Part shown: positions 6,718 to 12,462 of the stretch, in pieces
Position numbering within the stretch: the stretch's first letter is position 1
Layout of the letters: each line of letters opens with the position of its first letter
Origin: Acidobacteriota bacterium
GTDB lineage: Bacteria > Acidobacteriota > Terriglobia > Bryobacterales > JACQDG01
Reading direction: 5' to 3'
Assembly: GCA_016201185.1 (NCBI GenBank)
Contig: JACQDG010000018.1
Span: forward strand, 1-12,462
DNA: 12,462 nt
Position numbers and translations under genes: made by a program
Notes under the pieces: model-generated
Databases searched by the model: none
The model's input: the letters and a program-made list of their open reading frames with translations, nothing else
What the model was told of the DNA's origin: nothing

Positions 6718-8199
6718 CTATTGGGCCGCCGAAGCAGTCCAGCTCAGTCCTTTAGCCGGGAATGGGGCGGACTCGGAGCAGGATAGGGGGACCTCCGCCA
6801 TCAGGCAGACGCCCTGGCCCGGCGCGGTCAGGATCTCCAGCCGCCCGCCGAGCTGCTCCATGCGCTCGCGAATGCCCAGCAGGCCCAGCCCGCCGCTCGA
6901 GCCGTTTCCTGCCGGCGGTGCGGCCATGCCCGAGCCGTCGTCCTGGATCTTAATGCGAAGCGCGCCGCCCTGGTTTTCCAGGCGGATCTTGGCGCGAGTG
7001 GCGCTGGCATGGCGAATAATATTAGTAAGACCTTCCTGCACCATCCGGTAGGCGGCAATCTCGAACTCGGCGGGCAGCCGCCCCTCCAGACCCTTCGTTT
7101 CCAGAGAAACGTCCACGCCGGCGCGCCGCACGCAGCTCTTCACGAGCCACTTGACGGCCGGCGCCAGCCCCTCGTCGTCCAGAAGGTTGGGCCGCAGGAG
7201 CCGCGAGAGATCCCGCAGCTTGAACATGGTCTGCTCCACCAGGGTCTTGGCCTCTTGAGCGAACTCCCGCAGGTCGCCCCGGTCCGCCGGCATCTTCTGC
7301 TCGAGCAGCGCCAAATCCAGCCGGGCCGCGGTGAGCGCCTGGCCCACTTCGTCGTGCAGCTCGCGCGAAATGCTGCGGCGTTCCTCCTCTTGGACGCGCA
7401 CCAGCCTGGCCGAAAGCTTCCGCAAATCGTTCTTCGTCTTCAGCGTCTTCTGGTACTGCGCTTGCAGCCGCCGCTGGACCCGCCAGGCGTGCAGGATAGG
7501 CAGCACGATGATAATCGAGGCGATCATCAGACAGGCCCCTACGGCCCAGAAGAGCCGCACGTGGAACGCGTTGCCCAGTTCCGGCACCCTGGCTTCCCGG
7601 TCCAGGATCTCGCCCCGATGAATGTCGGACAGCTTTTCGACTTGCCGCAGGATGGCTGTCTGCTTGGCCGTTAGGTCCTGTAAGACAGCGTTCACGCTGT
7701 CGGATAGGGTGCGGTGATCCTCGCCCAGCACCCGGTCCAGGATCTGCCCGTATTGCGTCAGCAGGTTCCTCGTCTGCTGCCACTGCGGCAGCGAGCCGGC
7801 CAGGGGATTCAGAGTCTCGTACTCCAGGCTCGCTCTCCACAGCTCCGCCCGAGCCCCGCGCAGCAACTCCCGCTGCTGCTCCGCCGTCGTCGAGGAGTCG
7901 CTGAGCAGAACTTCGCGGCCGATAGCCGCGGCGTCCAGCGTGACGCGCCGGATCTCGCGAATGGTCTTGTCCTCTCGCCAGGAATCCGCGCCGCGCAAAG
8001 CGGAATCGTCCCTCTGCAACACCACCGAAAGGCTGCGGAAGGCGGGAACGATCTGCTCCACTGCGTCGTAGCTCACGAAGCCAACCAGCAGGACCATGCC
8101 GAGCAGAATCGGCGCCGCAGCATACATCTCCCACGGCGGCTGGCGACGCGAAGACACTTCGCTGCCACGTAGCATGCCCATATAGTTGAATGCGTGCAA
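6718..8199 (-). CDS. Membrane sensor histidine kinase, HisKA_3 (NarX/DesK-type)
   Basis: A 493-residue kinase. A first membrane helix (about residues 26-48) is followed by a periplasmic region of some 165 residues that is wholly helical in character, like a four-helix-bundle sensor. A second membrane helix lies at about 215-236. Then comes a basic coiled-coil linker without an obvious HAMP domain. The HisKA_3 dimerisation domain has SISRELHDEVGQALT with the phospho-accepting H282. The HATPase domain shows the N-box VQEGLTNIIRHA (N393), the G1 box DDGSGM (420-425) and the G2 box GLGLLGIRER (437-446). All catalytic elements are intact. The start ATG 8199 has no clear ribosome site, and internal ATGs at 8181 and 8175 are possible. 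It is cotranscribed with the response regulator downstream. The signal sensed is unknown. The divergent transporter gene hints at metal, but nothing direct supports this. Confidence 0.95.
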   Translation of the reverse strand: MHAFNYMGMLRGSEVSSRRQPPWEMYAAAPILLGMVLLVGFVSYDAVEQIVPAFRSLSVVLQRDDSALRGADSWREDKTIREIRRVTLDAAAIGREVLLSDSSTTAEQQRELLRGARAELWRASLEYETLNPLAGSLPQWQQTRNLLTQYGQILDRVLGEDHRTLSDSVNAVLQDLTAKQTAILRQVEKLSDIHRGEILDREARVPELGNAFHVRLFWAVGACLMIASIIIVLPILHAWRVQRRLQAQYQKTLKTKNDLRKLSARLVRVQEEERRSISRELHDEVGQALTAARLDLALLEQKMPADRGDLREFAQEAKTLVEQTMFKLRDLSRLLRPNLLDDEGLAPAVKWLVKSCVRRAGVDVSLETKGLEGRLPAEFEIAAYRMVQEGLTNIIRHASATRAKIRLENQGGALRIKIQDDGSGMAAPPAGNGSSGGLGLLGIRERMEQLGGRLEILTAPGQGVCLMAEVPLSCSESAPFPAKGLSWTASAAQ

Positions 8200-8204
8200 C
8201 TGCG

Positions 8205-8219
8205 AGGATAATCTATCCT
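8205..8219. promoter_or_regulatory. Candidate operator, AGGATA-3-TATCCT inverted repeat
   Basis: Perfect 6-bp arms around ATC lie 5 bp upstream of the sensor kinase start. The symmetry and position fit a dimeric regulator site, possibly for the response regulator made by the same operon. It is unsupported by any second copy in the window. Confidence 0.3.
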
Positions 8220-8280
8220 ACTCGGCGCGATCTTGGCAATAGTCCTGGTGGCCTAAGTATCGGTGTCGGATTCGCCTATG

Positions 8281-8317
8281 GTACCTTTGGGTTACGTGGA
8301 ATCCAAACTCATGGTAC
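8281..8317. promoter_or_regulatory. Interrupted inverted repeat GTACC-TTTGG / CCAAA-GGTAC
   Basis: GTACCTTTGG (8281-8290) pairs with CCAAA (8303-8307) and GGTAC (8313-8317). This gives 10 paired bases with a 12-nt loop and a 5-nt bulge. It lies about 68 bp before the NicO start. It could be a metal-regulator operator or an RNA leader structure. It lacks a following T-tract, so it does not look like a terminator. Confidence 0.3.
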
Positions 8318-8384
8318 GGAAACATTGTCCCGACCCGTTCGCTTGCGCCCTTAGTGGTCTTCTGCTACTACTGAAGCCACATGC

Positions 8385-9293
8385 ATGAGAGTTTTGTTTC
8401 TGTTTTTGGCCCTTGGGGCGATTTTCGGGCCTGAGGATCGAGCCATGGCAAGCCCTTTGCCCGCCGGGTTTGGCGTGCAGGCCTCCAGCCGGCAAGCGGC
8501 CCAGGAACAGGTGTTGCCAGGGCGCCGCCTGCTAGACCGTCTCCAGGCGCCCACGGTCGGATCGGACTTTCTCCTTTTCACCCTGGGAATCGCTTTCCTG
8601 CTCGGCGCTGCCCATGCCTTGACCCCCGGGCACGGCAAGACCATCGTGGCCGCCTACCTGGTGGGATCGCGCGGCACGTTGTGGGACGCCCTCTACCTGG
8701 GTTCGGTGGTCACCTTGACCCATACCTCCAGCGTCTTCCTTCTGGGGCTCGCGACCCTGTACGCCACCCAGTATGTATTAATGGATAAGATCTATCCCTG
8801 GCTTTCCGTGCTGAGCGGGCTGCTGGTGGCGGCCATGGGGCTGTGGCTGTTGCGGGTTCGGTGGCGCGCCGCCGGCCACCAACACCCCCACGGCCATACC
8901 CATCACCACCCGCACGATGATGCGCACCACCACCCTCACGACGAAGGGCATTCTCACGCCGTGCCTGCCGCGGTCTCGCGGTGGCATCTGTTTTCCCTGG
9001 GTGTTTCCGGAGGCTTGGTTCCTTGTCCCGAGGCGCTGGTGGTGCTGCTGATGGCCGTTTCCCTGCGGAAGGTGGCGCTGGGGCTGCTCATTTTGGTGGC
9101 CTTCAGCCTGGGGCTGGCGGCGGTCCTGATCGGGATCGGCATCGCCATGGTTCTTTCTGGCCCGCTGCTCGGCCGGTTTTCCCGCGACGGTTGGCTTACC
9201 CGCGCCCTGCCGGTGGGCAGCGCCGCGGTGGTCACCCTGCTGGGTGCTGGAATCGTGTACAAGGCGGTCGTGGACAACGGCTTGTTGCGGTAG
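8385..9293 (+). CDS. NicO/RcnA-like nickel/cobalt transporter
   Basis: A 302-residue membrane protein. The N-terminus resembles a signal peptide ending in AMA (about residue 22), followed by a short exported stretch. Then come six or so hydrophobic segments (about 62-76, 85-95, 104-125, 138-157, 203-225, 230-260 and the end). The family marks are HALTPGHGKT (77-86), close to the RcnA/NicO metal motif, and GLVPCPEALVVLL. A cytoplasmic or periplasmic loop at 165-191 has 14 His in 27 residues, typical of Ni/Co carriers. Efflux (RcnA-like) is more likely than uptake, given the His loop and the N-terminal exported part, but direction cannot be proven. ATG 8385 has only a weak ribosome site. ATG 8445, with GAGG eight bases before it, is an alternative that would remove the signal peptide. 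No RcnR-like repressor gene is adjacent. Confidence 0.85.
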   Translation: MRVLFLFLALGAIFGPEDRAMASPLPAGFGVQASSRQAAQEQVLPGRRLLDRLQAPTVGSDFLLFTLGIAFLLGAAHALTPGHGKTIVAAYLVGSRGTLWDALYLGSVVTLTHTSSVFLLGLATLYATQYVLMDKIYPWLSVLSGLLVAAMGLWLLRVRWRAAGHQHPHGHTHHHPHDDAHHHPHDEGHSHAVPAAVSRWHLFSLGVSGGLVPCPEALVVLLMAVSLRKVALGLLILVAFSLGLAAVLIGIGIAMVLSGPLLGRFSRDGWLTRALPVGSAAVVTLLGAGIVYKAVVDNGLLR

Positions 9294-9338
9294 CTTTCCC
9301 ACGCCCGGTGCGGGGCGGAACAGAAGTGCAAGGCGCCT

Positions 9339-11039
9339 TTATTCCCTCACAAAATCCTGGGCGTAGTAAGTGGCGGTGAGCGGTTCGCCCGTCGATAGCT
9401 TGACGAACTCGTTCCAGGGATAGCGAGCGCCCGGGCCGAAGATTTTTTCCTTCAGGTATTTCCCCACCTCGCGACGGCCGCTGTAGGCGAAGGCGGCCGG
9501 GTCCTTGATCCCCAGTTGCCGGGCTAGGGCGTGATGCAATTGGGAGGCGAAAAGCTCCCCCATCATGTAGTTGTGGTAGTACACGGGGGCGCTGACCAGG
9601 TGAATCTTGGAGGCGTAGTCGGGCTCGGCGCGGTCCTCGGGCCGCCGCAGACCCTGGTATTTCTCCACCAGGTCCCACCACAGGCGGGAGAGGTCCTGGT
9701 CCGGGTTGGCGTAGAGGGCGCGCTCGAAATGCAGCATCACCTGGCACCACCGGCTGAAGATCAGCGACTCCGTGCGCAGCGACCGCCGCGCCTCGGGGCC
9801 CACCCGTTTCACCTGCCGCGACTCCAGCCCCAGGTTTGCCCGCAGCCATTCCGGTCGCTTGGTCAGCCGGCCGAACATCATGGCTACACCTTCAGTGGTG
9901 AGGATGTGCGCCTCCGTGCGGAGCACATAGGGCAACTGTCGGTCGAGATAAGTGGAATAGACAGCGTGCCCCAGCTCGTGAAGCATAGTGTTCATCCAGT
10001 AGTCGTTGGGGCGGATATTGGCCAGCACCCGCACGTCTCCTTCCCGGTCAATGTCGGTTGAGAAAGCGTGGGGGCTCTTGCCCTCCTTCTCGTAAAGGTC
10101 GCTGCGCTTGAGCACCTCCTCCACCGGCAGGCCGATTCCGGCGTAAAACTCCCGGCATATTTTGAGGGCGTCCTTCTTGGCGTAGAAGGCGTCGAGGTTC
10201 ACCCCGCCCACGTGCGGGGCCTCCTGGAAGAAGGGATCCTGGTAGTGCCACGGCCGCAACTGCTCGACTGAAATCTTGAAGCGGCGCGCCAGCGCCTTGT
10301 CCAGCCGGGCCTTCATGTCCAGAAACGGCTTACGGGTTAAGTCATCCAATTGCGCGAAAAGGGCCAACAGGGCCGCTTCGTCCTGCTCGTTCAGGTAAAG
10401 TGAGAGGGCATAGTAGTCGCGAAAGTCGAGCTTGCGCGCGGCCTGGTTGCGCAGCTTAACCAGCTCTTTCAGCATCGGTTCCACCTCGCGGCCAACGCCC
10501 TTGCCGGCCTTCCAGGCCCGCTCGCACTCGGCCGAGTCCTTGGATTCGCGAAGAGTCTTGCGGAGATCGTTGTCGCTGAGCGTCTTGCCATCGACCCCGG
10601 CGCGATAGGTATTGAATAGTTTATCGATGGCGTTGCTCTTGGCGACCATCGCCTGAAGCACGGCGGGTTCCACTTGCTTCTCCAGGCATTTCAAATAAAT
10701 CAGGTCGATCGAGCGCTTGACCATCTCGTCGCGGATGCCACCCCGTTCCCGGATGGCCTTCAATTCGGCAAAAGCCTTGGGGTCGGACAGCGCTTGATCC
10801 AGGGCGTTTTCGGCCTTTTCTTTGGCCTGGAAATCCTCTTCCTTGCCGCTGATGTTGGCTTGCCACCAGGCGAGATTGGCCGCTTTTTCGAGGGGTGTGG
10901 TTCTTTCCAGGTAGCGGGAAAGGAAGGACCGGGCCGCCTGGTCAGCCGAGCCGCTGCCGTTTGGTTTCCCGCAGGAAATCACGGCCAGAAGCATGAGAAT
11001 TCCCCCGATGCCTGCTTTCCGCCAGCGCCTCATGCGCAT
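9339..11039 (-). CDS. Lipoprotein zinc metallopeptidase (gluzincin, M2/M3-like)
   Basis: A 566-residue exported peptidase. The N-terminus (MRMRRWRKAG, then a hydrophobic run ending AVISC) is a lipoprotein signal peptide with the acylated Cys at about residue 23, so it is probably anchored in the cell envelope. The zinc site is HELGH (H354, E355, H358), with the third ligand likely E383 in TTEGVAMMFG, 25 residues on. This is the HExxH + E gluzincin arrangement of angiotensin-converting enzyme-like (M2) and oligopeptidase (M3) families. Much of the rest is helical, as in those enzymes. Upstream motifs HAFSTDIDREGDVRVLAN and WHYQDPFF recall bacterial members. The enzyme would trim oligopeptides in the periplasm. 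ATG 11039 is preceded by GGTGG at seven bases; ATG 11069 would add ten residues and spoil the signal peptide. M2 versus M3 placement remains open. Confidence 0.85.
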   Translation of the reverse strand: MRMRRWRKAGIGGILMLLAVISCGKPNGSGSADQAARSFLSRYLERTTPLEKAANLAWWQANISGKEEDFQAKEKAENALDQALSDPKAFAELKAIRERGGIRDEMVKRSIDLIYLKCLEKQVEPAVLQAMVAKSNAIDKLFNTYRAGVDGKTLSDNDLRKTLRESKDSAECERAWKAGKGVGREVEPMLKELVKLRNQAARKLDFRDYYALSLYLNEQDEAALLALFAQLDDLTRKPFLDMKARLDKALARRFKISVEQLRPWHYQDPFFQEAPHVGGVNLDAFYAKKDALKICREFYAGIGLPVEEVLKRSDLYEKEGKSPHAFSTDIDREGDVRVLANIRPNDYWMNTMLHELGHAVYSTYLDRQLPYVLRTEAHILTTEGVAMMFGRLTKRPEWLRANLGLESRQVKRVGPEARRSLRTESLIFSRWCQVMLHFERALYANPDQDLSRLWWDLVEKYQGLRRPEDRAEPDYASKIHLVSAPVYYHNYMMGELFASQLHHALARQLGIKDPAAFAYSGRREVGKYLKEKIFGPGARYPWNEFVKLSTGEPLTATYYAQDFVRE

Positions 11040-11164
11040 CAAATCGCCACCGCCCGGTATTCGCTCCATCCAATGCGCTTCCCGCCGCGACCCTCTCCGT
11101 GTGGTACGCTTCCATTAGAGATCCTTACCGTCAAAATAGGAAATTCTTCTGATCGCGCTGGGGA

Positions 11165-11174
11165 GCCACGTGGC
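11165..11174. promoter_or_regulatory. Candidate operator, palindrome GCCACGTGGC
   Basis: A perfect 10-bp palindrome in the divergent region, one base before TAAAAT (11176-11181), which could serve as a -10 box for the plus-strand gene although no good -35 precedes it. The position suits a small dimeric regulator. A single copy was seen. Confidence 0.25.
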
Positions 11175-11187
11175 GTAAAATTGAAAC

Positions 11188-11249
11188 CGATCCGGCCCTT
11201 GGCCGTCGATATCAGTAGAGAGCGACAGCGGGGCCGGGCGGCCGGATCG
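11188..11249 (+). repeat. Long-range inverted repeat in the leader of the 207-residue gene
   Basis: CGATCCGGCC (11188-11197) and GGCCGGATCG (11240-11249) are perfect 10-bp complements separated by 42 nt. The second arm ends nine bases before the AGGAG ribosome site. In RNA this could close a stem around a structured 42-nt domain. GC richness raises the odds of chance pairing. Confidence 0.4.
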
Positions 11250-11269
11250 ACCCGGACCAGGAGCCGCTT

Positions 11270-11893
11270 ATGGAGATCATCGGCCATCGGAAGTACGTGG
11301 AAATCCCGGGCGACCGGACCCACGAGTTGCCGCCGCTGCTGGTCCGCGGCGCGCCGGAAATCACTCCCCTGGACCAGATGGTGGATATGGCCGCGAACCT
11401 CGTGGAGTCCGAGGAAATGATCTCCGATCGGCCCGCCGATAACCGCGTGACTGAAGCCGCCCTGGAGCAGCGCAAATTTGATCTGGCTATCAACCTGGCG
11501 CAGCATTACCTCAAGATGATCGCCCAATGGCGGCGGGGAGACTCGGTGCTGGAATGGATCCGGCAGTGCGAGATCACTTTCGAGTCCAAGATGGCTCTGC
11601 GGAACCTGCTGCGCCCGGACCTGTGGCCCCATGCCGGCCGCAGCAGCTTTGTCCGGCTTCTGGAGGACAAATCCGTTCCCACCGACGGAGTGGTTCTGGA
11701 GAATGCCGTTGGCCTGCGCCTGACGTTCCGCCAGCCGCCGCCCATCTCCTGCTTTTCCGACCAGTTTCTGCTTTACCTGAATTCGTCGGTGGCCGCCACC
11801 GCCTACCAGACCTGGGCGCGGCTGAGCAACGATGAACAAGCCCTGCTGCCGCCCGAGCGCTTTCATTTCCAGGTGCTCCACATGACCGCCTAG
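11270..11893 (+). CDS. Hypothetical soluble protein, unrecognised
   Basis: A 207-residue protein that I do not recognise. ATG 11270 is well supported by AGGAG six bases upstream. There is no signal peptide and no membrane segment. The first 60 residues are acidic and proline-containing (MEIIGHRKYVEIPGDRTHEL, then LDQMVDMAANLVESEEM). Residues 60-120 look helical, with Arg/Glu/Trp patterning (LAINLAQHYLKMIAQWRRGD, then WIRQCEITFESKMALRNLL). The rest is mixed, with PPPISCFSDQFLLYLNSS and a helical end. Only C100 and C161 are cysteines, so a metal-cysteine cluster is unlikely. Codon usage resembles the neighbours, which argues against recent transfer. It is divergent from the peptidase gene and its stop overlaps that of the DMT transporter. 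It is probably a cytoplasmic protein conserved in a narrow lineage; no function can be assigned. Confidence 0.78.
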   Translation: MEIIGHRKYVEIPGDRTHELPPLLVRGAPEITPLDQMVDMAANLVESEEMISDRPADNRVTEAALEQRKFDLAINLAQHYLKMIAQWRRGDSVLEWIRQCEITFESKMALRNLLRPDLWPHAGRSSFVRLLEDKSVPTDGVVLENAVGLRLTFRQPPPISCFSDQFLLYLNSSVAATAYQTWARLSNDEQALLPPERFHFQVLHMTA

Positions 11894-12462
11894 CGCGCCT
11901 TTCCCGCTTGCACCTTCACCAGCGCCACCCCCAGGAAGATGACCGCCATGGCGGCCGCTTCCCGCCACCCGAACGGCTCCCGATAAAACAGCCAGCCCAG
12001 ACAAATCGCCACTACCGGGTTGATGTAAGCGTAAAGCGACGCCACGGATATGGGCAGGTGTTCGAGGGCGTAAACAAAGGCGCTGAAGGCCAGGATGGAT
12101 CCGAATATCACCAGGTAGATGAAGCCGCCGAAGCTCCGCGCCGTCCAGGCAATGGGCGTCTGCTTCAGCAGCAGGGCGAAGGGAGCATAGGCCAGCCCCG
12201 CGCCGAACTGCTGGAAGGCGCCGGTCACAATGGGGTGCGCCCGCCGGGGGCGATTGCGATGGTAAATGGCTCCCAAGGCCCATCCCGCCGCCCCCACCTG
12301 CATGGTGAGAAATCCCCTCCAGTAGTTGGAGGCGAAACCGGCGCGGCGCAACTCCGGGCCGACCAGCAGGGCGCAGCCGCTGAAGCCCACCAACAGCCCC
12401 AGCAGCGTGGGCCGGTGAATCGGCTCCCCGCGCGGAAACAGAGCTTCGATGCCCACCATCCA
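11890..12462 (-). CDS. EamA-type DMT transporter (drug/metabolite transporter), C-terminal part
   Basis: The 5' end lies beyond the window; about 190 residues are visible and the frame is open to base 12462 (…WMVGIEALFPRGEP). At least six hydrophobic segments are present. The last 90 residues (IFGSILAFSAFVYALEHLPI, then INPVVAICLGWLFYREPFGW and AVIFLGVALV) form the second EamA repeat. That repeat carries the family's Ala/Pro-rich helix pair and the E-P-x-x-x-x-E/Q turn (REPFGWREAAA). The protein is an inner-membrane permease. Members export amino acids, purines or other metabolites, and the substrate cannot be told here. The family's usual length is about 290-310 residues, so roughly 110 residues are missing. 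The stop (TAG, from CTA at 11890-11892) shares two bases with the stop of the convergent unknown gene. Confidence 0.87.
   Translation of the reverse strand, partial: WMVGIEALFPRGEPIHRPTLLGLLVGFSGCALLVGPELRRAGFASNYWRGFLTMQVGAAGWALGAIYHRNRPRRAHPIVTGAFQQFGAGLAYAPFALLLKQTPIAWTARSFGGFIYLVIFGSILAFSAFVYALEHLPISVASLYAYINPVVAICLGWLFYREPFGWREAAAMAVIFLGVALVKVQAGKAR

Larger units (their letters stand above)
8200..8384. promoter_or_regulatory. Divergent intergenic region between sensor kinase and NicO transporter
   Basis: This 185-bp region has no credible gene. It holds two inverted repeats, listed separately. A weak candidate promoter for the transporter lies at TTGCGC (8343-8348), 17 nt, TACTAC (8366-8371). 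Base composition is more AT-balanced than in the flanking genes, as expected for promoter DNA. Confidence 0.5.
11040..11269. promoter_or_regulatory. Divergent intergenic region between peptidase and unknown gene
   Basis: About 230 bp with no credible gene. It holds a 10-bp palindrome and a long-range inverted repeat, listed separately, plus AGGAG (11259-11263) as ribosome site for the plus-strand gene. On the minus strand TTGACG (11135-11130) resembles a -35 box for the peptidase gene, but no good -10 lies at the usual distance. Confidence 0.5.

Noticed and set aside
7684..7701. Perfect 7-bp hairpin GACAGCG-TTCA-CGCTGTC inside the sensor kinase gene
   Set aside because: No T-tract, inside coding sequence, and of a size expected by chance in GC-rich DNA.
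7022..8134. Minus-strand open frame of 370 codons overlapping the sensor kinase in another frame
   Set aside because: Low-complexity Gly/Arg/Ala product; the kinase frame contains all catalytic boxes.
9302..9317. CGCCC-6-GGGCG hairpin after the NicO stop, considered as a terminator
   Set aside because: The stem is only five pairs and there is no following T-run.
9330..9339. Palindrome AAGGCGCCTT at the end of the peptidase gene
   Set aside because: It has no loop and lies at the stop codon of a convergent gene, a poor place for an operator. It is likely chance.
11039..12283. Minus-strand open frame of 414 codons across the peptidase promoter, the unknown gene and the DMT gene
   Set aside because: It crosses a regulatory region and two well-supported genes, has no recognisable domain and lacks a ribosome site.

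Overview
This window looks like chromosomal DNA from a GC-rich Gram-negative-type bacterium. Support comes from a lipoprotein-type exported peptidase, a zinc-binding anti-sigma factor, a TonB-C-like periplasmic domain and tight gene packing. My best guess is Acidobacteriota or a relative. That rests on overall resemblance of the proteins and has not been tested. I see no rRNA, tRNA, transposase, phage gene or CRISPR array.

Layout, left to right. (1) The C-terminal end of a GT4 glycosyltransferase (+) runs into, and overlaps antisense, the end of a minus-strand operon. That operon reads from about 3646 down to 205: an HprK-like P-loop kinase, an NTP_transf_5-type nucleotidyltransferase and an MFS transporter, joined by two 4-bp GTGA stop/start overlaps. 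(2) Divergent from it, across a 184-bp region, lies an ECF sigma factor with a TTG start, translationally coupled (ATGA) to a zinc-finger anti-sigma factor that has an unusual TonB-C-like periplasmic end. The 16S rRNA dimethyltransferase gene rsmA follows 16 bp later. A sigma-E-like promoter (GGAACTT, 16 nt, GTCTA) sits upstream of the sigma gene and suggests autoregulation. (3) A minus-strand two-component pair comprises a membrane sensor kinase (HisKA_3 type) followed by a NarL/FixJ response regulator. (4) Divergent from the kinase is a NicO/RcnA-like nickel/cobalt transporter with a 27-residue histidine-rich loop. (5) A minus-strand exported gluzincin peptidase (M2/M3-like, HELGH) with a lipobox is followed by a divergent 207-residue protein that I do not recognise. 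(6) The last gene is the C-terminal part of an EamA-type DMT transporter, cut by the window edge. It shares the bases CTAG of its stop codon with the stop of the unknown gene.

The genes alternate: divergent pairs are separated by about 180-230 bp of regulatory DNA, while convergent pairs meet with overlaps or gaps of less than 50 bp. No classical hairpin-plus-T-tract terminator is visible. The functional themes are envelope stress or signal sensing (sigma/anti-sigma, sensor kinase), envelope or secondary transport, and a poorly understood kinase/nucleotidyltransferase module of the kind often found near polysaccharide or modified-peptide loci.
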